A stretch of 64,000 bases of DNA, taken from the NCBI GenBank assembly GCA_013399875.1, contig VXAZ01006360.1:124001-188000 (forward strand). The letters are read 5' to 3'. A program made the translations under genes and the position numbers. This DNA is from Gymnorhina tibicen (lineage: Eukaryota; Chordata; Aves; Passeriformes; Artamidae). Of this stretch, positions 1-10,658 are shown one piece after another; position 1 is the stretch's first letter; every line of letters begins with the position of its first letter. The notes under the pieces were generated by a model. It was not told the origin of the DNA and ran no database searches. It worked only from the letters and a program-made list of their open reading frames with translations.

Positions 1-2640
1 GTGCTTGAGTTTTGCAAACCTAGATGGTGTGGTGTCAGAAGTGTTTTCTCTCTTCTTTTTCGTATGCTTGACCTCACCATCACGTATTCATTTCTTTCAT
101 ATCTTCGTGATGAAGTTGCTTGGGTGTCCTGGTTGGAATCAGGGCTCTGTATTACTTAACCATAGCACACGGATGAGAATACACAGCTCCTGCTCATTTA
201 TTTCCAATTCAACTAGAATAAAGGGGGAGCAAAAGATACATATCCCATGGAGTGATGGGGGGCAATAATAGGAACACGCTGCTGTCTTCCCAGCCCCTTC
301 CTTTTAGCTGTTCCTGCTCTCTTCACATTTCATTGCAGATGACCTTTCTTCAATTTTTAACGTTCATCTTCACAAGTCAAGGCATCTCCCAGCCACCCTC
401 TATTTGTTTACCATTTCCTTGTCCTTTCATAAAACTAAAGCTAAAGCCAGCTTACTCACCTTTGGTTCTGAAGTGCTCTATCACTCAAAATCCCACCTGG
501 CCTCCCTTGCTGGTGGGTGACTGCTTCAAGTAGTTGTGATGTGTATCCTCTATACAGAAGATATCCTACTGAAGAGGGAGCAAGGTCATGCTCTGGTCTG
601 TCCTGGGTCTAACTTTAGCTGCACTTGTGAAGAGAGAACGTGCACATTAAGTGTATAGATGGCAGAAAGCTGGGAGGGGCCATGTGCGCTTGAAGATGAG
701 AGCAAAATTCAAAATTAATTTAAAGGGTGAAATTTGAGAGACAAAACAAGCTGTTTCACCTGAACAGTGATAACAAACACCAGGGAACCAGTGACCAGAT
801 GGCAGTTGCAGAAAAGGAGGAGAGCTAGACAGCTGAGGTGTATTATTGTGGAAAAGGAATAAATTTTAAAGGTATGAATAAAGTATTGCACTACTCAGTA
901 TCTTCAGGGAAGCACATAGGCAATTTCCAGCTTATCTGGGAAGATGTAGCTCAGTGGGAGAGAGTGAAGAGGAGGCCAGCATGAGTGATCTAACGTCTAG
1001 CAAACCTGACCTGGGAGGAGAGGGAGAAGAACACTGGAGTTGCTTAGGCTAGAGAAGAAGTGTCTGAGAGCTGACAAAGTTTATGGAGGCTATTAGAAAG
1101 AGGGTTAAGGAATAATCTGTTCTCCGTGTTTGTGGTAGATGGGATGAGGAGCACCAGGCTTAAAGCGTAACCTCTCAGTTTGTGAGTAGACACTGGGAAG
1201 AGCCTTTCCTGGTAAGGACTGCAAAGCACCAGGGCAGCTTGACTGGGACACTGCTGGGTCTTTCCTGCAGAGACCTTTAGAAACAACTAGAGGGGAGGTT
1301 GCCAAATTTGCCAAATTTCCTTTAACCCTGTTTTTCTGTGTTTAACTGCAGTGAGGAACTGTTTCCTTGCTGGTGCTGATAAGACAAAAATCCCTTACCT
1401 CCTTTTTTTATGGGATGTATGGAGTGTTCTTAGCTGTGGGGTGGATTTTTTCCCTATCCCCCAGATGAAGCCTGTAGCACAGGGCTGAGAGGTTGAACTC
1501 ATGAAACTGCATTTATTATATCCTAGACTATCTTTGTTTTCCAGAATGGGCATCGCTGAAGACAGCTTGGCCTCCATGTTTATGTTATTATTAAAAGTCA
1601 GGGATAGTTTTGCACTGACCCTTTTTAGGGCTGCCTTCCTCTAGGGCAGATACATCTTGGAGAAAGATGCTCAGAGCAGTCCAAAACAGAAAGGCAGTGA
1701 TCTAAAAAGTAATCAGGGTGGGCAATGAGATGTCCTCGATTTGGTTTAGCAAAGCAGATATACATTAGATCTTGCTTCTCCCCTGACACACATCCCTCTT
1801 TGTTCAAAAATGCTTCTCCTTCCTTGTTTCTAGCAGGCAGGAAAGCTCATTTTCTCCCTTAAATTTTCAGCACCTTTGACAGCAGAAATTAAATTTCTTC
1901 AAGTCCCCTGAGACTGCTGCTCTTAAAAACCCAGTCTGCGCTCCCTAATTACAGAGGATTTAAAGGGAGAGAGAACCATTATGATGTAAAAATAAAATAA
2001 TGCAGAAAAAATTGAAGTGATTAGATCAATAATTACACATTAGATTAATAGAAAAATAGAAACCCCACATTAGATTAATAGAAATACACTTCTATTTGGG
2101 GCTCTTATTTATTTTCAGAGTTCATTTTCCTCTGCCTTCACCACCTTCTCATGTCCTCTTTTAATTTGGGCAAGCCTATATGTGACCATTCTGAGGAATT
2201 TAAACCATTTTAAGAGGGCAGGGGGATGCAGGACTTCATGGTGGCTGGTTAGTAAGGAGTTGTGTAAGTCTGGAGTTTTCTGGTGGCTTCAGGCAACACC
2301 TCCTGACCCAAGCATGAGCTAATGCCAGGTTTATGGAATAAAGTAACAGTGTCTGCTTTTCAGATGGAGGAAGCCTGGAAAGCGAATGGAGTACTTGGCA
2401 GGTAGAAACCAGGCTGCGGAGAACAGTTCTGACAGTCCCATCCCGTATCTTGTAGGTGCTCCGTGCTATTGAATCCCTTCTGTTTGCAGCACCAGCCTGA
2501 TGCGAGGGTGGTTGTCCTGCAGGCTCTGGAGTCCCACACCTCCTGCACACCAGAGTCCCACACACCTTGCAGGCCAGGGTGAAATGGATAAGGAACAATA
2601 TGGAGTTAAAAGTTCATCCTGAAGGAATACAGTAGGCTGC
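1..2640. other. Non-genic stretch, no recognised element
   Basis: I see no supportable gene or transposon here. Short open frames occur on both strands but lack domains, splice context or family resemblance. The only local structure is a 30-bp-period partial duplication listed separately at 2036-2084. A tRNA A-box look-alike near 945-965 has no matching T-arm and was rejected. Confidence 0.6.
2036..2084. repeat. Direct repeat, 19-bp unit twice, 30-bp spacing
   Basis: The 19-base motif CACATTAGATTAATAGAAA occurs at 2036-2054 and again, unchanged, at 2066-2084. The 30-base offset suggests a small tandem duplication of AT-rich DNA whose second copy is incomplete. No function is implied. Confidence 0.85.
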
Positions 2641-3099
2641 TGTGATGGCTTTGTCTGGTTAGAGTTAATTTTCTTCACTGTAGCTGGTATGGGGCTGTGT
2701 TTTGGATTTGTGACCTAAAGAGTGTTGATAACACAGGGATGTGTTTGTTACAGCTGAGCAGGGCTGACTCAGTCAGGGCCCTTTCTGCCTCTCGCCCCGC
2801 CCCAGCAGTGAGAGGGCTGGGAGTGCACAAGGAGCTGGGAGGGGACACAGCCTGGACAGCTGACCCCAGCTGACAACAGGGGCATCCCATCATACTCAGC
2901 ATATAAACCTGGGGGAAGAAGATGGGAGCAGGAGACATCTGGAATGATGGTGTTTGTCTTCCCAAGTCACCATTATGCATGGTGGAGCCCTGCTTTTCTA
3001 GAGATGGCTGAACACCTGCCAGCCCTTGGGAAGTGGTGAATGCATTCCTTGTTTTGTTTTGCTTGCATGCACGGCTCCTGCTGGGGTGAAACCATGACA
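2641..3099 (+). mobile_element. Solo ERV LTR, TATA kept, 3' part deleted
   Basis: The block starts TGTGATGG and ends ACCATGACA, so it has the TG...CA ends of a retroviral LTR. It shares long stretches with the copies at 54255-54681 and, inverted, 29659-30228: the AGAGTTAATTTTCTTCAC segment just inside the start, a GATAACACAGGGATG segment, and the GGGAGGGGACACAGCC segment. A TATA-like ATATAAA lies at 2901-2907. The poly(A) region (ATTAAAC in sister copies) and most of U5 are missing, so the copy has an internal deletion near 3080. The flanks GCTGC and GCCGT match at only three of five bases, so the target duplication is doubtful. No gag, pol or env lies beside it. The 5-bp duplication of the sister copy at 54255 suggests an ERVL-like group; this is inference. 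Confidence 0.8.
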
Positions 3100-3704
3100 G
3101 CCGTGAAAAGAGGGACTCTGACCCCAAGACAAGAGCTGAGATGACATGATGCTGAGTGACTCAAGACACAGCGCTGCTCAGATGAATTTTTAATATGTTT
3201 GCAAATATAAGTGACTAAGGCCAGAAGGAAATTTTGACACTTGCCTCCTTTGCATCTCTTTGTCTTGTTCAAATATCTGAAATCCTGACTAAATTAAAGA
3301 CTGAGCTTCTGATCACATTCCAGAGTCAGATTTTTGTCAGCAACTGCCTTTTTTTGGTATTATACCAAGTCTGATCCCTAGAGATGTTCACATGCACATG
3401 TGCAGCAAATGGAGTAGATTTGGGAGTGATAATGAAAATAAACCAAAAGCCCTAAGTTCACACAGCAGCTAGGCAGCAACTGAAAGAGCAGAGACATACC
3501 TTGTCTCCTTATTTGGGGTGTCTGAACAGTGCAGAGCTGTGCCTGCTGCAGGAAAACTCCCCTACAGCCCACCTTGATCTCTGTGGCTGCATACACATCA
3601 CTCAGTCAGTGAAACAAGCATGGGGCCTCTCTTCGGCTCGGAGCTGAGCTGGTATGGGACTGCCTGTGCCCATACTTTTATATTTCTTACACCCCAAAGT
3701 CTGC
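3100..3704. other. Non-genic spacer between LTR and CR1
   Basis: No gene is recognised. Sequence from about 3610 may belong to the CR1 copy that is clear from 3705, but I could not align it from memory, so the CR1 start is set conservatively. Confidence 0.5.
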
Positions 3705-3915
3705 TGCTGACACAAAACCGGGAGGAGCGGTTGATAAATGAGGTGGCTGTGCTGCCATCCAGGAGGAGCTCTCTGGGCTGGAGAAACGGGCTGGAAGGAA
3801 CCTCTGGAAGTTCAGTGATGTGAAATCCAAAGTCCTGCACCTGTGGAGGAACAGCCCCATTCTCCAGTACACACTGGGGGACGAATGACTGGAAATCAGC
3901 TCTGCAGAAAAGGCT

Positions 3916-4143
3916 TTGGGCCTCCTGTTGGGTGACAAACTGGCTTTGACTGAGCACTGTGCCCTTGCAACAAAGACCAACAGCCTCCTGGGCTGCAATA
4001 GCCAGGGGGTCACCTGCAGGTTCAGGGAGCTGATCCTCCCCCTCTCTTCAGCACTGGTGAGGCACAACTGGAGTGCTGGGCTCTCCGGTACGGGAGAGAC
4101 ATGGACATACTGGAGCAAGGCCAGTGCAGGGCCACAAAGGTGA
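3916..4143 (+). pseudogene. CR1 ORF2 remnant (reverse transcriptase C-terminal region)
   Basis: The 75-codon frame encodes residues typical of the region downstream of the CR1 reverse-transcriptase catalytic core: a CALATKTNSLLGC stretch followed by FRELILPLSSALVRH. Full CR1 ORF2 is about 900-1000 residues and encodes an endonuclease plus reverse transcriptase, so this is a small relic. The frame starts inside the element with no real initiator and closes soon after the conserved SALVRH segment. It is part of the CR1 copy at 3705-4475. No catalytic motif is present, so no activity is expected. Confidence 0.75.
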
Positions 4144-4321
4144 TAATGAGATTTCAATATCTCTCATTTAAGATGAAGTTTAGGGAGCTGGGACATCATC
4201 TTGGAGAAGAGAAGGCTCAAGGGGTTTTATCCATGTGGATGAATGCCTGATGGGAGGGAGAAGGAAGATGGAGTCAGGCTGTTCTAATTTGTGTTAGATA
4301 AAGAACAAGAGACAATGGACA

Positions 4322-4360
4322 CAAATTCTGTTTAAAACACAGCAAATTCTGTTTAAACAG
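4322..4360. repeat. Two-copy tandem duplication, about 21 bp
   Basis: CAAATTCTGTTTAAAACACAG at 4322-4342 is followed directly by a second copy (4343-4360) that has lost a few bases. It lies inside the CR1 fragment and is probably a replication-slippage product that arose after insertion. Confidence 0.8.
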
Positions 4361-4751
4361 AAGACTTTTTTACTGTGAGAGTGGTCAAACACTATCACAG
4401 ATTGCCCAGAGAGGTTCAGTCTTGGAGATACTAAAAACCTGCCAGGACATGTGCTGAGCAACCTCTGAAGTTGTTGGGTGAAAGGAATCTTTGTGTAAAA
4501 GAGTTATTGGCATCCTGGTAAATTCATCTTGAAATGAAGAATACTTTTCCAGTGAGACAATTGGCTTTTTAAAGTATTTTTTTTTTAAGTATTTGTTATT
4601 TGTCATATCTATTTTACCATTATTTCCTACTGAACTAAGAATGTTTAGCCTAAAGTGTGGGATTTGCACACCACTGATATCTGTAATGCCACTTTCACAA
4701 GATGAACGCTTGCAAAATGAGATACAGAAAAATTACTTGCAGTGAAAAAAT

Positions 4752-4785
4752 TATTTAAAATATTACCTTATTTAAAATATTACCT
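4752..4785. repeat. Perfect 17-bp tandem duplication
   Basis: The unit TATTTAAAATATTACCT occurs at 4752-4768 and again at 4769-4785 with no mismatch. It is AT-rich, and identity between copies suggests a recent slippage event. Confidence 0.95.
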
Positions 4786-7700
4786 TAGTGGTTTGTTTTG
4801 GTTTTTTTTTTGCCTACTTACAGGCCAACTCTCCTTCAAAATTCCAGGTTTTTGGATGAGCATTTTCCCCACTTTTGTTGCATGTAAACAGGAGGGAAGG
4901 AAAGGCTGCAGCTTGGATGGTAATTGCTCTTCTGGGCTATGTTTTTGATTCATATTCTGTCTGATGCGGTATAAGAAGCAGTTTGAATTGCAGAACAGAG
5001 AGAAGGATTCCCAAGGAAAGTGTCATCTCTAGTTTTCCATCAGATGAGGGACTGAATGGGGCACTTGAGGGAGCTATTCACCTTCCCATGTAAGTAGTGA
5101 GGAGAAAGAATACCCACCAGCTTAATGAAAAAGGAACTAAAGGAAAATAATAAATTTTAAAAGAAGTAGCAGTCATTAGTTTTGGGGAAAACCAGAGATA
5201 TTATAACACTGCAAATAGGATGGCTTGAAATAGATAAAGTAAAGCTCTGCTATGGGTAACCTTCTCTGGAAGGAACCTGCTTACACTGGAGTTAAGACAG
5301 GAGTGACCCTAAATGGCAAGGGTCAATTTAAGTTATTGAGTTAAAACATATTCATTACAGATTTTGAAAAGCCTGCTTTCAAGATGTGAGGGCTGTTTGC
5401 ACAGCCTATAGCTCTGTACCTGCAAGATGCCATGCTGGGAGGAGCAAGAGATAAAAAGCTAATTTCAGCAGCAGGAGGCCAGTGCCTGCTTCTGTTGCTA
5501 ATCAGGGGGTAAATTCGAGCTTGATCAAGGGGAGCAGCAGCCTCATATTGGGCTTTTCCAAAGTCAGGCCCCTGTGCTAAATCTATGCTTAAGAGGAGCC
5601 TGTCTCTATTGATGATATGAGAGACTGTCAGCATTAGACTTAATGCTTCTCTTTGATTTCAGCAACCACCAGTGCCTGGCAGCTTATTTGGGTGGCAAAG
5701 TATCTTTTACAGGGACACCCTCTGCTCTTTTTTGATTTTACTGTGAACTCCACCCATGTACTGGAGAAATCTCTGGTATGTACTGGGAATAGGGAACACC
5801 AAATATCTGGAGCAGAGGTAAACCCTGCAGATCATCTGGCCAGGTGGAGATGTAGTGTGGTGCTCTTGGATGTCTGGGAGAGACCTCAGGAGCTTTGCAT
5901 GAACACCCTCAAAATGTCAATCCCTCTGCTGGTGGAAAATGAAATTCCCTAAAAGTGAAGCCAGGTTACAGTTAAAGCAAATAAAAGTAGCTAGTTAATG
6001 GACCTAACCTAGAAAAACCTGTCATACGGGTTTATAGAAATATGTTTAAAACAAAAGAAAACTAAATTTTTCTGATTCGTTCCAAAATCGTGTCTCCTTC
6101 TTGCTCTGTACTTGGCCATGCTTGCTTGTTTAGCTCACACTTCACATTCCAAGGCAGACTAAATAGCCTACTATTTAAACCCTTCTTTGAGATCTTTGTG
6201 GGATCCCCTTTGGATTTAAGTCTTCCCTAGGTCCCTCTTTCACTCCCACTCCGGATGGATCCCTAAGCCATGGGGAAGGTCATGCCTTGTCCATATGGGC
6301 AATGCTCATACTCCTGTGGCAGATCTCAAACAAATCACTAATCCACCGAGAGCTGAAAGGTTCCTCTGTCCCTGAGAAGGCAAGGTGGAAATAGCAAAAT
6401 TAAATGTTTTTAAGCTCTGAACCTTATATTTTCTATTACTGTACAAACTATCAGTCATATGTGATACGGGGAATTCCTCTGAGTGGTTTTTTCCTGTTTT
6501 CTGGCTGAGAGCAGGCATGTTGGTTACCCCCTTGCTCATGGAAGTAGCAACCAGGCCATGTTTGTCTCAGAGGGATACGTACCATGACAGAGAGGAACAG
6601 GGAGAGAACTGTGGTGGCTTGTCTCCCTCACAGTAAAACTCCAATCCTGGGAGGACCTGGAAGAGAGAGACCCACCATCTGGCCGCAGATGGGGACCAAG
6701 AATTTTGATGTGATGCTGGAAGGATGAAGGCTGGGAATCAAAACCTAGCAAGACAGATGTGCATGAGAATGCTGGAATTGTGCTCCAGTGGCCTGGAAAA
6801 CCAGGGCAAAAGGGTTGGTTCTTTGAAAAGCCAAACTGTTTTCTAGACAAAAGGAATTTCTTGGCTGTCAGTGACAGCTCCTTTTTAGGAGGATCCTGTA
6901 ACGGTGAATGAAAAGAGCTGCTTGGCAGCCAGCCAGCAGCACAGCTACTTAATTTACCAATGAGAATTTTGAAGGAATGGGGAAAGTTTGCTAGAAAGCG
7001 GGTCTGCAATACAGCAGGCTGTGCTTCTCCTTGCAACAGATAATCTGAGAAAGATTTGAAGGATCACATAAATATATTTTGTGTACTTAGATTTACTGAA
7101 CCATATAAAATTTAGTGGCTAGAGTAGAGTACCCAGAGTAACTCTGCATTTGCCTTGGTCCCTTCTCTCCGGAATGCTGGCTCTTGGACCACCTTAGATC
7201 TCCTTGGATTTAAGGCAGTCAGGCTCTTGCCCTTTGTGTAAGGGTAGACTGGCTCTAGCCTGACATACCTGCAGCCCTACCAAACAAACATATAGATAAA
7301 AAGTAATTTTCTGAATGTTTCTTCCTGGGATGCATCTCAGTGCCTAGAGAACAAGTGAAAAAATCTTCCCCACTGACAGCAGACCTTTAGTGCCTGGATG
7401 TAAGTACACAAAGACACTAGTGCCAGCTACAGGAGGAAGATTTCAGCCCTGTGAGTAAATCCTCTGGGGAATAAAACCTGTCAGATCACTGACAGCATTG
7501 CCGAGAGCTCAGTGCTACATCAGCAGGACACTCACATCCAAGCAACTGGGAAGAGACCCTTTTATTAATGATAGTCCCTGCTAGAGCATGCTTCCTTTTG
7601 GAGATTCTCCTCATAAAAAAGGCCCTCCATGCTGCCTGCTGACACCTGTCATCTTTATGGAGTTCATGATTAGTTGGCCACCAAACTGGGCTCAGAAATG

Positions 7701-10622
7701 TAAATTTTCCTTGGAACATTAATCATTATGTGATTCCAATAACATACATCTCAGCTGGTAACCCTCCTTAAGCATAGGCTCATGAGGCACTCCACATCCT
7801 CCCAGTCTACCTCAGCTTGCCCCAGCTGGTGTAAGAAATAAATTCTGTGGTGTGTGTTCCCCTGCCTTCCCAGAATTAGCCTTGCATTTTGTTTAATTAC
7901 TGGTGATTTCGGAAGACCCAGGTACCAAAGTTTGTGCTCCACTTTCCTGCACGGTTGCCCATGCCTTACATCCCCAGCAACTCCAGCTGTCCTCTTTTCA
8001 CTCTCACCAATACTCAGTGTTTTGTCTAAAACTTCTATAAAGCCCTTTGGCATTTCTAGCTTGAGATTCTGCAGCAGAAGGAAAATTAGAATTTAGGGCA
8101 GCATTAAGTTAATTAAACTTACCATAGAATTAATAACACAAGAAATACTGTGCAGACTACATTATTCATTGTCATGTTTTATTCAGTAAAAACTCCATTT
8201 TTAATGCTTTTAGTATTACTGGAGGATTTCTACCCCGCTCTGCTAGAATTACATGGCACACAGGGTTTCTGGGGTTCTGTATATAAAGTCAACGTAATTT
8301 CCACTCAAGTGATAAAAGATCCACAATCAGTAAAAGAAAAGTCCCACGTCTCTGGTTTCTTGGAAGGAAATAGTCAAACATGGAGGATTAGATTCCTGTA
8401 TATTTAAAGGATTCATTTTAATTCATTGCCTTTCCTCTTATTTTCTTGCATTCCTGCTATCCTCCCCTCCATCAGTTTTGTCCATCAGCAAAGTTCCAGT
8501 TCACCTCTTAAAGGCTTTTCTAAAGGTTTTGATGCTGAAGCCTCATTGTTCCATTGTGGCACATCCCAGCATTATCTGTACAGCTCTGCTCCTGACCACA
8601 CTGCAGGAGGTCATTATTTATGAAAAATGCAGCAAAGCACTACATGAGGTTTGAGCTTAGGACTGAGAGGCTGTGTGCTCCTCCAGGTTTTTTTCATTTA
8701 AGTGCAGCCAAGCAAGAGCTAAATAACACGGTTCAAAGAGTTCTTCTGTTCCAAGGAGACTGTGGATCACAGTCCGAAAGAACTAGTGCAAAATGAAATT
8801 ATGGACACAATAACCTAATGAATGCTTTGAAAAGAGGCAGTGGGAATGTAACTTCCCTTGGAGAAAGGAAGGAAATTAATGAAAACTGAAACCTTGGCAC
8901 AAAGACAGCACTATTAAGAAAGAAGGCATCAGGAAAAGTGCAGCTATTGCTGTGACACAGCACAAGGGAGAAAGAGAGCTCAAATAAACATATTAGAAGT
9001 TTTCTTGCTTAATTGCTATGTTTATTAGAGGTTATTCTTGATACAAAGATTATTGTTGATTCTTCCCACTTCTACATCCTTTGGCCACCTGCCCCATTTT
9101 TGTTTGGCAAAGTCCTAGCATTTACAATATTATTTTCCTGATAGCTGGAAATAATGTTTAAAACATGCATTTTTCAAAAAAGTGCAGCAAGAACCCACTC
9201 ACTCAGAAGAGCTCAGGGTATTCTTCTAGACCAGCTTCTCGATTTCCTTTTAAAGCAGTCTTTTATATTTCTCAGCCACTTCATGAATTTTTATGTTCTA
9301 TACTGGTGTCTCTCTAGCACGAAGGTTGGTAAACCTTGCCAACATGCTTCAAGCCAGAAGACTTTAGAGCATCTTTAGCATCAAAAATAAAACTCTCTTC
9401 CTGTGGCTGTCTGGAGAAAGGTGTGAAAAGAGGACTTTCATGGTGTGATATTCAAGTGCTGCAGTGCCCAGAACAGAACTGCTGTCTCCAGGAGGGGAAT
9501 TCATGAGGCTGAGTGGCACCTAACCAGTGAAGCAGGGAGAGCTGGGTGCCTCAAAGTGGGATTAGCATCCTTCATCAGTATGAGTGGGGAAATGAGAAAG
9601 AACTGAAGCTGTTCCTGAAATAACTGTCTACCTGCTACTGTGGTATTTATACCTGCTCTTTGATGTGCATAAGTTGGGGCCTTCTCTTCTCTTTAGAAGA
9701 GAGGGTGTGAGAAAATATTATATTAGTAAAGTTTATTTAAGTTCTTGGTCAGGAAATAAGAGACATGTTTTCTACATCCTCTTCAACCTGAAAAGACTTG
9801 AATCTATATTGCCCCTTTCTCATTTTTGCTAAAACTTTCAGGCAAGAATAACTGAAAAAAGCATCCACTCGTGGCTATCCTTTTACTGCATAGAAAAGGT
9901 GGCTCCAAAGGCTGCACTTTGATAGTGTTGCAACTGTAAAGAGATTTCAAGAGACGGAAACTTGTGATAGCAGGAGACAGAAGCTGCCTTCAGGAGATCT
10001 ACTGTGTCCTGTGTTATCAACCAAGAGCAGACCTTCTTCAGCATCTACATCCATTAGGGTATTTAACCCAAAACCTGATGGCTCTCAGTTCTCAGTGGGT
10101 AGAACAGGATGACAAAATATGATACAGGGTGCACTGCTGGAATGAAGGTTTGGCTCAGGAGCTGCCGTGGGCCTGAGCAGGAGCTGTTGCCTTGACTGAC
10201 TGCAAGTTGGACACTTCCACAGAAGGAAGATGCTGCTGACAGCTGCTTGGAAGCACTGATTCTGACACAGGTGCCTGGTGGGCTCAGGAAGAAGGAGGAG
10301 CTGGGAGGTTCTCCCACATTTGCATGTCCCGTGGCCTTTGCTGGTTGCTCAGGCTTGCAAGGCTCCCATGTGCAGGGCAACTCTTGTCCTCCTACGGTAT
10401 TGAGCTCCTTCTAAGCAAAGGACACAAGGCACATCCAGTGGCAAGAATATCTGACTGAAAAGCAGCATCCTGGCTGTGGGCAATACAGGGAAGCAGTGCT
10501 ACACCATGCAGCCATATACTGGTCTGATTTTCACCAGCAGAAAATGTACCATTGGAAGGTGAGTGTAGTTAATGACTCACTTCTGTAGTGCCCATGGCTT
10601 CTCAGCATCCTCTGCTTGACCT

Positions 10623-10658
10623 TCAAGGTTTGCATGAAGATCAAGGTTTGCATGACCA
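10623..10658. repeat. 18-bp tandem duplication, 15 bases identical
   Basis: TCAAGGTTTGCATGAAGA (10623-10640) is followed directly by TCAAGGTTTGCATGACCA (10641-10658). The first 15 bases are identical. No regulatory meaning is claimed. Confidence 0.9.

Larger units (their letters stand above)
3705..4475 (+). mobile_element. CR1 LINE, 5'-truncated, diverged
   Basis: This is a CR1 non-LTR retrotransposon fragment in sense orientation. It reads through the 3' half of ORF2 (GACACAAAACCGGGAGGAG, CTGCACCTGTGGAGGAACA, GAGCTGATCCTCCCCCTCT, GAGAAGAGAAGGCTC) towards the 3' end (ATTGCCCAGAGAGGTT near 4403). The terminal octamer repeat is absent, so the copy decays or was cut before its true 3' end. A small duplication of a 21-base unit sits inside it at 4322-4360 and is not typical of CR1. 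Stops and frameshifts make it inert. Confidence 0.85.

Noticed and set aside
945..965. GATGTAGCTCAGTGGGAGAG, a good tRNA A-box
   Set aside because: No T-arm GGTTCGA-type B-box follows at the right distance and no acceptor stem pairs.
6536..7036. 166-codon minus-strand open frame
   Set aside because: Ser/Pro-rich low-information translation with no recognised domain.
9455..9530. CAGTGCCCAGAACAGAACTG, faintly like a minus-strand CR1 interior
   Set aside because: Similarity covers only a few words and lacks neighbouring CR1 landmarks.
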